From Marinomonas shanghaiensis (GTDB taxonomy: Bacteria; Pseudomonadota; Gammaproteobacteria; Pseudomonadales; Marinomonadaceae), in contig NZ_QGOK01000029.1 in NCBI RefSeq assembly GCF_003259175.1, positions 1-47,352 on the forward strand: a DNA stretch of 47,352 nt, read 5' to 3'. The position numbers were made by a program, and so were the translations under genes. The notes below the pieces were generated by a model that saw nothing but the letters and a program-made list of their open reading frames with translations, had not been told where the DNA came from and did no database searches. Positions 42,051-47,352 of the stretch are shown piece after piece. Numbering within the stretch: the stretch's first letter is position 1; each line of letters opens with the position of its first letter.

Positions 42051-42785
42051 TTACTGAATCCGCACAGGACCTTGGAAAAAATATCCAAGTCCACGTTGAG
42101 TCTTAATAAATTCGGGCGTTTTTGGGTTCTTCTCTATTTTTCGGCGCAAACGAAGAATCAATACATCCACCGTTCGATCAAACACCTCCGTGTCTAATCC
42201 TCGACTTTGCTCTATTAATTGTTCACGAGAAAAAATACGATCCGGGTGACGTGCCAAGACTTCTAGTAACGAAAATTCTCCCAACGTTAAGGTAACCAAT
42301 TTTCCGTCTGGGTCGTGTAAAAGACGTGCGGTTAAATCCAAAGCCCAATGGCCAAACCTTAAACACTCGTGATCCTCATTGATGGTACTGCCAGATATAG
42401 GCGATACTTGATAAGAACGACGCAATAAAGCATGTATTCGCGCGGTGAGTTCTCGCAGATTAAACGGCTTCATCATGTAATCATCCGCCGCTAGCTCTAG
42501 CCCCAAAATGCGATCGGTTTCATCACCCTTTCCCGTTAGCATCATAATTGGCATAACAAAGCGCTCACGAATATCACGGGCAAGATTCAAACCATCCTCT
42601 TCCCTAAGATATAAATCCATCAACACCAAGTCCACAGGTTCCGCATCCAAATGAAGCCACATCTGACGGCCATTCTCTGCTTCTAATACCCGATAACCTT
42701 TTTGTGATAGCGCGTCGCACAGTAACTGACGAATATCGAGATCATCATCCACTACCAGTAAGGTCTTTTTATTTTGCTCTGTCAT
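42051..42785 (-). CDS. OmpR/TorR-type response regulator for the frc locus
   Basis: 244 aa. Receiver with VVDDDLDIRQLL, acceptor Asp in VDLVLMDLYLREEDGLNL, Thr in PIMMLTGKGDE and Lys in DDYMMKPFNL. The winged helix has LTLGEFSLLEVLARHPDRIF and DRTVDVLILRLRRKIEKNP, ending in RGLGYFF. First gene of a leftward operon with the hybrid kinase. Position immediately upstream of frcBCA makes it the likely controller of the sugar transporter. Confidence 0.9.
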   Translation of the reverse strand: MTEQNKKTLLVVDDDLDIRQLLCDALSQKGYRVLEAENGRQMWLHLDAEPVDLVLMDLYLREEDGLNLARDIRERFVMPIMMLTGKGDETDRILGLELAADDYMMKPFNLRELTARIHALLRRSYQVSPISGSTINEDHECLRFGHWALDLTARLLHDPDGKLVTLTLGEFSLLEVLARHPDRIFSREQLIEQSRGLDTEVFDRTVDVLILRLRRKIEKNPKTPEFIKTQRGLGYFFQGPVRIQ

Positions 42786-42905
42786 TGTTGGGGATCCATT
42801 TATCCTTGCTAATCAAACTAAAAAAACCGTTATAACCATACTATTAGAGACCTTTTAACAAAGGATTGGCAAGCATAGTTGTCGTATACTGTCTCTCTTC
42901 ATATC

Positions 42906-43247
42906 ATGGTAAAGTTATTACTAAATGAACAAAAGAGAAAGCTTCCTGTGCTGCAGAAGAAACACATACTACTCGCTTTTTTAGCCCCCCCAAAACGCAT
43001 TGCTACGAACCAAAATGAAACCGTATTGGCCACTTTGGTTGCCGCAGGCGTTCCGATCAAACAGGCATGCACCAACGGAGTGTGCGGTGTTTGTCTAACG
43101 CCATTACTGTCCGGCGAAATAGATTACGCCACTCGACATCCTTATGGGTTAAACGAAAAAGAAAAGCAAAATGGCTATTTCCTGCCCTGTATTGCCACTT
43201 GTAAAACCGATATCGCCATCGACAGGCCTAAAGTCAGACTGCGTTAA
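42906..43247 (+). CDS. [2Fe-2S] ferredoxin-type protein
   Basis: Small electron carrier with a plant-type cluster motif: Cys-x4-Cys-x2-Cys in ACTNGVCGVC and the fourth Cys in YFLPCIATC. NETVLATLVAAGVPI before the motif is typical of the ferredoxin N-terminal fold. The start is uncertain. I list the ATG at 42906 (113 aa). A GTG at 42949, behind AAGAGAAAG, would give about 99 residues, nearer the usual ~90-100. It is monocistronic, with hrpB 35 bases downstream. The redox partner is unknown. Confidence 0.8.
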   Translation: MVKLLLNEQKRKLPVLQKKHILLAFLAPPKRIATNQNETVLATLVAAGVPIKQACTNGVCGVCLTPLLSGEIDYATRHPYGLNEKEKQNGYFLPCIATCKTDIAIDRPKVRLR

Positions 43248-43282
43248 TCATCTAAAAACGCTATCATGGGCACAGCGAATTA

Positions 43283-45823
43283 ATGAGTCCTATTATGTCT
43301 AGCGAACTGCCCATTTACCAACTGATTCCTCAATTAAAACACCAACTCGAATATCATCACGAAGCGATTCTAGAAGCCGCTCCCGGTGCAGGTAAAACCA
43401 CGGTGGTGCCAATTGCTCTAATGGATGAGGCTTGGCTTAAAGGGCGTAAAATTATCATGCTAGAACCAAGGCGTTTAGCGGCGAAAGCCGCGGCCAAACG
43501 ACTTGCTGGCACCTTACAAGAACCTCTTGGCCAGCGCATTGGCTATCGTATCCGCCACGAAAGTAAAGAAAGCACACAGACACAAGTCTTGGTAGTCACC
43601 GAAGGTGTATTAACCCGCATGCTGCATGACGACCCGAGTTTGGAAGACATTGCCTTGGTTATTTTCGACGAATTCCACGAACGCAATTTGCATTCGGATT
43701 TGGCCTTTGCCTTATGTTTACAAGCAAGAGAACTGTATCGCGACGAAGACCCGCTTAAGCTCTTGGTGATGTCCGCCACACTGGACACAGAGACACTTGA
43801 AGCACGGCTTGGTTGCCCAACACTGACCAGCCAAGGACGAAGCTTTCCAATCACTACCCACTACAGCAATAAAACCCTTAAAAGCTTTCAAGTCACCGAT
43901 GAAGTGGTTCGCCTCGCTTGCCAAGCTTTTCATGAAGAAACAGGCAGTCTATTGGTATTCTTGCCTGGTCAAAAAGAAATTCATCAGGCCGCTAGCCAAT
44001 TACAACAGCGTTTAGGTCATGAGCCACATTTACGCATTTTGCCCTTATATGGCGAGCTCAGTTTAAAAGAACAAGAAGCGGTCATTGAGCCTACGACAGC
44101 CCCCCTGCGTAAGATTGTACTTGCTACCGCCATAGCTCAAACCAGCTTAACCATTGAAGGGATTCGAGTGGTGATAGACAGCGGTTTAAGCCGAGAAGCG
44201 AGATTTGATGCCAACACAGCGACCACACGATTACATACGCGTCGCGCAACACAAGCGGAAACCATTCAACGCATGGGACGAGCTGGACGTACCGAAACGG
44301 GTGTTTGTTACCGTTGGTGGAGCGAAGCACAACAACATCAGCTTGCTCCGCAGGCCCAGCCGCAAATAGAAATCAGCGACCTCAGTAGCTTGGTGATGGA
44401 TTTAGCCAAATGGGGGGTGCAAGATCGCTTAGAATTAGCTTGGGTGACGCCGCCTTCAAACAGTCATTGGCAACAGGCGATCGATTTACTGACCAACCTA
44501 CAAGCACTAGAGCAAAATAAAACATCACAACCGTCTTTAGTATTGAGCCAACTCGGTGAACAAATGAGTCAGCTTGGCATCGAACCTAGATTGGCTCGAT
44601 TGCTGTTGGATGGTAAGCAAAACAATCAAGGCGATTTAGCCTGTGCCATCTGCACGATTCTGTCGGAAGGCGATCCGCTTTCAAATCATCACAGCGATTT
44701 GTCGGATAGACTCAGTTGGTTAACCGGTCATCATCAGGCACAGAGCAAACGTCCAAAGCAGCACTATTTAAACGCTCAGCTACAATGGCAAAAACGCAGT
44801 CAGCAGATCAGCCCGCTACCTGCATCTACCCGTAATTCATACAATATGGCCTTTTTATTAGTTCGAGCCTTTGCTGATCGTATTGCTCAACGAGTTGGTC
44901 AAGACCACGACAAAGCGCGCTACAAGTTGTCTAATGGACGAATGGCGAGCCTATCACCACTCGATCCTTGTGCGCAAAGTGAATGGCTTGTCGCACTGGA
45001 CATCGGTGGGCATCATGGGCAAGAAGAGGATCGTATTTTCCTCGCTCATCCCATTACGCTTTCCATGTTGACTCAGGATTTTACGGATTTACTCATCACG
45101 AAGAAGCATCTTGCTTGGTCAAAAAAAGACGCGCGATTAATAAGCGAGTCACAGCGCTGGATCGGCAAACTTTGTCTCGACAAACAAACGCTAACGCAGC
45201 CCTCACAAGCAGACATCAGCCAAGCCGCTTGTCACTATATTCGTCAAGAAGGTCTCTCTGTTCTACCTTGGAACGACACCAGTCAGCAACTACGAGCGCG
45301 CCTGCAATTCGCGTTCAATTATGATAAACAGCATCACTGGCCAGATTGCTCTGATAACGCTCTACTCAAAAATGTAGAGGAATGGCTCGGTCCGTATCTT
45401 GGCAAAGTGACGAATCAACAAGCTATGAATAAGTTGGTATTAAACGATATTTTGTTAAGTCGATTAGATTGGAACCAACAGCAATTGCTTAATCAAAAAG
45501 TCCCCGCTCGTATCATAGTGCCGTCAGGGTCGAGCCATGCCATTGATTACTGCGAGCAGCAGCCAACCCTTAGAGTCAAACTGCAAGAAATGTTTGGCTA
45601 TACAAGCAGCCCAACCGTACTGAATCAAATCATCCGTATCGAACTGCTTTCACCAGGGCAAAGACCACTTGCAGTGACACAGGATTTGGCTTTCTTTTGG
45701 CGCGAGGCGTACCCAGAAGTACGTAAAGAAATGCGGGGAAGATACCCAAAGCATCCTTGGCCAGAAGATCCTTTGAACGCTCAAGCCACGGCGAAAACGA
45801 ATCGAGCATTAAGATCGTCTTAG
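43283..45823 (+). CDS. hrpB: ATP-dependent RNA helicase HrpB
   Basis: DEAH-type helicase of 846 aa, normal for HrpB. Walker A is EAAPGAGKTTVVPIAL, motif II DEFHERN, motif III VMSATLDTETL, motif V ATAIAQTSLTIEGIRVVIDSG and motif VI QRMGRAGRTETGVCYR. The long C-terminal HrpB domain ends with the conserved GRYPKHPWPEDPL. The function in bacteria is poorly defined; it is dispensable in E. coli. A second in-frame ATG at 43295 is equally plausible as start. The 3' end overlaps the convergent phosphotransferase gene by 15 bases. Confidence 0.95.
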   Translation: MSPIMSSELPIYQLIPQLKHQLEYHHEAILEAAPGAGKTTVVPIALMDEAWLKGRKIIMLEPRRLAAKAAAKRLAGTLQEPLGQRIGYRIRHESKESTQTQVLVVTEGVLTRMLHDDPSLEDIALVIFDEFHERNLHSDLAFALCLQARELYRDEDPLKLLVMSATLDTETLEARLGCPTLTSQGRSFPITTHYSNKTLKSFQVTDEVVRLACQAFHEETGSLLVFLPGQKEIHQAASQLQQRLGHEPHLRILPLYGELSLKEQEAVIEPTTAPLRKIVLATAIAQTSLTIEGIRVVIDSGLSREARFDANTATTRLHTRRATQAETIQRMGRAGRTETGVCYRWWSEAQQHQLAPQAQPQIEISDLSSLVMDLAKWGVQDRLELAWVTPPSNSHWQQAIDLLTNLQALEQNKTSQPSLVLSQLGEQMSQLGIEPRLARLLLDGKQNNQGDLACAICTILSEGDPLSNHHSDLSDRLSWLTGHHQAQSKRPKQHYLNAQLQWQKRSQQISPLPASTRNSYNMAFLLVRAFADRIAQRVGQDHDKARYKLSNGRMASLSPLDPCAQSEWLVALDIGGHHGQEEDRIFLAHPITLSMLTQDFTDLLITKKHLAWSKKDARLISESQRWIGKLCLDKQTLTQPSQADISQAACHYIRQEGLSVLPWNDTSQQLRARLQFAFNYDKQHHWPDCSDNALLKNVEEWLGPYLGKVTNQQAMNKLVLNDILLSRLDWNQQQLLNQKVPARIIVPSGSSHAIDYCEQQPTLRVKLQEMFGYTSSPTVLNQIIRIELLSPGQRPLAVTQDLAFFWREAYPEVRKEMRGRYPKHPWPEDPLNAQATAKTNRALRSS

Positions 45824-46828
45824 TGACGAAAGCCTTCCTAACTGTGTCAGCGCTTGTTCAGTAAGGCGCTGACTAAAGGGCGTATTCTTAGGGTGTGTCG
45901 GTGACCAGCCCATGATAAAACGATGAAAATCCGCCCAAGCGATAGAGAATAAATCTTGCCACTCTTCAATGACATCTTGTGCAAAAGACTGTGACTCTCC
46001 TTGCGCCATTAACACTCGTCCCAGTTCTGAGAAATAATACTCCAATAGGTAATCTATATTGTCAGCCAGTTCAGACTCAGACAAAGCACTCCCCAAAAGA
46101 TACGCTAAATCCTGCACTCCTACACCGCCGCCAACATATTGAAAATCCACGGCAGCCACCTGAGTATCGAGCGGCGAAAAGCAAAAATTCGCCACCTTTG
46201 CATCCCCATGAACGATGGTTTTAAAGCAAGCCTGATCAAGACAAATCGCTAAAGCCGCAGCAGACGATTTTAAATCGCCGTCATTCATCGCAGACCATTC
46301 TTCTTGACGTGTATCAAGGTGCCAATACGTCCCTTTTTGCCAGAGGCCTGTGGGCCAATCTGCAGAAGGTGTTGAATGAATAAAACCTGCATGAAATGCC
46401 GCCAACCAATCAATACAAGCAAGTAAATGATCACGATTTTGAGTATTATATCGACTTGAGTAACCCGCTAGATCAAGGTCTTCTAATATAGTTAAACGCT
46501 GGCCAGTATGCTCATCATAAAAATCACCGTAACACCGCGCAATCCGAGCCAATTCATGGCAACGAGATGCCCAATGTCGATACCAATTTTGTTCCACTTC
46601 ATAAGAACGTACTTTGCGTAAATGAGCATGATTCGACTGCCATCCCCTAGGGTGAGCAACGTCTAGTGGCGCTGAACAATGCTTCACAACAACGGCTGCC
46701 AATTCAGCACTTCCTACTAATGAATAACGCACTAACTCACCGTAGCCACTCCACAGAGATTGAATCACCGCTTCACGCTTCACCATATGCGCTTTGCATT
46801 GGCGTTTAATAAATACTTCTGGGGTCAT
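45809..46828 (-). CDS. APH/EcKinase-like small-molecule phosphotransferase
   Basis: Kinase-fold protein of 339 aa related to aminoglycoside phosphotransferases and CHK/EcKinase-like enzymes that phosphorylate choline, ecdysteroids or other small alcohols. The catalytic Brenner loop is IVHGDAKVANFCF (H-x-D-x4-N) and the metal-binding Asp is in VAAVDFQYVGGG. ILEDLDLAGYSSR corresponds to the hinge. The frame is open to an alternative start at 46948, but I prefer the ATG at 46828 where the family-like sequence begins; neither has a strong ribosome site. The substrate is unknown. The structured element upstream could be its leader. Confidence 0.83.
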   Translation of the reverse strand: MTPEVFIKRQCKAHMVKREAVIQSLWSGYGELVRYSLVGSAELAAVVVKHCSAPLDVAHPRGWQSNHAHLRKVRSYEVEQNWYRHWASRCHELARIARCYGDFYDEHTGQRLTILEDLDLAGYSSRYNTQNRDHLLACIDWLAAFHAGFIHSTPSADWPTGLWQKGTYWHLDTRQEEWSAMNDGDLKSSAAALAICLDQACFKTIVHGDAKVANFCFSPLDTQVAAVDFQYVGGGVGVQDLAYLLGSALSESELADNIDYLLEYYFSELGRVLMAQGESQSFAQDVIEEWQDLFSIAWADFHRFIMGWSPTHPKNTPFSQRLTEQALTQLGRLSSLRRS

Positions 46829-46931
46829 AAATTTTTTCGTATGAGTTATTGAGACAAAATTAAACCAATTTGAACGAATAACACAGAATTTAAAAAGAGG
46901 TATTACAGAATGAGGAAAGGACTTTAGAAAA

Positions 46932-47027
46932 GGAATTTTCCGCTGCATCCTTGCAGCAATAGCCTACCTTGGAAGGAGACAGAGCCTTCATCCTGAAGGC
47001 TTTAGGCAAATCCCTTGCCCTCTGTCT
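46932..47027 (-). ncRNA. Structured element with GGA hairpin loops (leader or small RNA candidate)
   Basis: Read on the minus strand, AGACAGAG / CTCTGTCT (47027-47020 with 46984-46977) closes a three-way junction. Its two inner hairpins are GGCAA-loop-TTGCC (47019-47005) and CCTTCA-GGA-TGAAGG (46999-46985). Further on are GCTGCA-AGGA-TGCAGC (46957-46942) and GGAA-AA-TTCC, then TTTTC. Three loops carry GGA. CAAGGATG matches the core of the CsrA/RsmA SELEX consensus. It precedes the phosphotransferase gene by about 100 bases. It may instead be a member of an intergenic palindrome family. Confidence 0.45.
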
Positions 47028-47180
47028 GTTAATAACCTTATCGTCGTAAGCCGTCACATGCAAGTATAAATCGAAAAAAATCCATTTTTTATAAAAAATC
47101 TGCTTATGAGCCAAACGGTAGACCCGCCTCCTGGCCGTCAAAAGAGCTTTCCTTGGACCTACCGGACCTGAACTAAGATG

Positions 47181-47352
47181 TAGGTCGGCCTTCAAAGCAT
47201 TCAGCCTTTGCAACCCCTTTGACGCGCTAAAGCACGACAAAAACCAATCATGTGTAGGTCGGCCTTCAGGCCGTCAAAAAGCAATTCGGCCTTTGCAAAC
47301 CCTCTGACGCGCTAAAGCACGACAAAAACCAATCACGTGTAGGCCAGCCTTC
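47181..47352. repeat. Degenerate tandem intergenic repeats at the window end
   Basis: Units start with GTAGGTCGGCCTTC at 47181, 47255 and (as GTAGGCCAGCCTTC) 47339, so spacing is 74 and then 84 bases. Each contains the shared tail TGACGCGCTAAAGCACGACA followed by AAAACCAATCA, and a GCCTTTGCAA core. The second unit has the palindrome CGGCCTTCAGGCCG and ten extra bases. The array runs off the window. A 16-bp A/T palindrome lies at 47084-47099. There is no gene between 46829 and the end. Confidence 0.8.

Noticed and set aside
46932..47060. Cyclic-di-GMP (GEMM) riboswitch
   Set aside because: GGGCAA, AAAGCC and GGTAG occur in the same order as in GEMM, but GGGCAA pairs with a nearby TTGCC, and the receptor loop and the GGGTTACC arm are missing.
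47181..47352. CRISPR-like array of repeats at the window end
   Set aside because: Only two full units are visible, spacing differs (74 and 84 bases), and similarity extends through most of the unit rather than alternating short constant repeats with unique spacers. No cas gene is in the window.

Overview
The window looks like chromosomal DNA of a marine gammaproteobacterium of the Oceanospirillales, most likely Marinomonas or a close relative. This rests on moderate GC content, typical gammaproteobacterial housekeeping genes (sfsA, guaB-guaA, xseA, hrpB), and an accessory repertoire rich in ABC and TRAP uptake systems, two-component systems and an RND pump. It is a taxonomic inference from recognised proteins, not a database result.

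Layout. 1-0.9 kb: sfsA. 1.1-9.6 kb: an AdeRS-like two-component pair divergent from a complete RND tripartite efflux operon (adaptor, AdeB-like pump, outer-membrane factor) with an overlapping GNAT acetyltransferase. 9.6-13.0 kb: a scrap-heap island of GC-rich foreign DNA. It holds an Old Yellow Enzyme-type oxidoreductase, an MFS C-terminal fragment, a SAM methyltransferase and a remnant of a flavoprotein N-terminus. A second, roughly 90% identical copy of the guaA 3' end lies at the far edge, and IS and REP debris lies outside that edge. 13.0-17.7 kb: guaA, guaB and divergent xseA. 17.8-18.7 kb: a YefM-YoeB toxin-antitoxin pair and a DUF2971 pseudogene. 18.7-25.0 kb: a sigma-54 activator/histidine kinase pair divergent from a cyanide-insensitive quinol oxidase operon (small ORF-cioA-cioB-DUF2474-like). 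25.0-31.2 kb: a TAXI-type TRAP transporter plus an SBP-kinase-regulator operon. 31.5-35.2 kb: EamA transporter, voltage-gated cation channel, small conserved protein, MscS-like channel and AEC carrier. 35.3-42.8 kb: an FrcBCA sugar ABC transporter bracketed by a second sugar-binding protein and a hybrid kinase/response regulator. 42.9-46.8 kb: [2Fe-2S] ferredoxin, hrpB and a phosphotransferase. 46.9-47.35 kb: a structured intergenic element and degenerate direct repeats.

The recurring theme is transport or respiration modules paired with their own sensor-regulator genes and with visible candidate operators. The most informative case is the cio locus. A near-perfect -24/-12 promoter, two upstream palindromes and a downstream FNR-type box sit exactly between the sigma-54 activator/kinase pair and the oxidase operon. 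That suggests an oxygen- or respiration-linked circuit in which a bd-type oxidase is driven by sigma-54. Other notable points are the BacNav-like channel with an acidic TFEDWTD selectivity filter, the guaA 3'-end duplication flanking the island, and a CsrA-like set of GGA hairpin loops upstream of the terminal phosphotransferase gene. I found no rRNA, tRNA, CRISPR array, integrase or intact insertion sequence.
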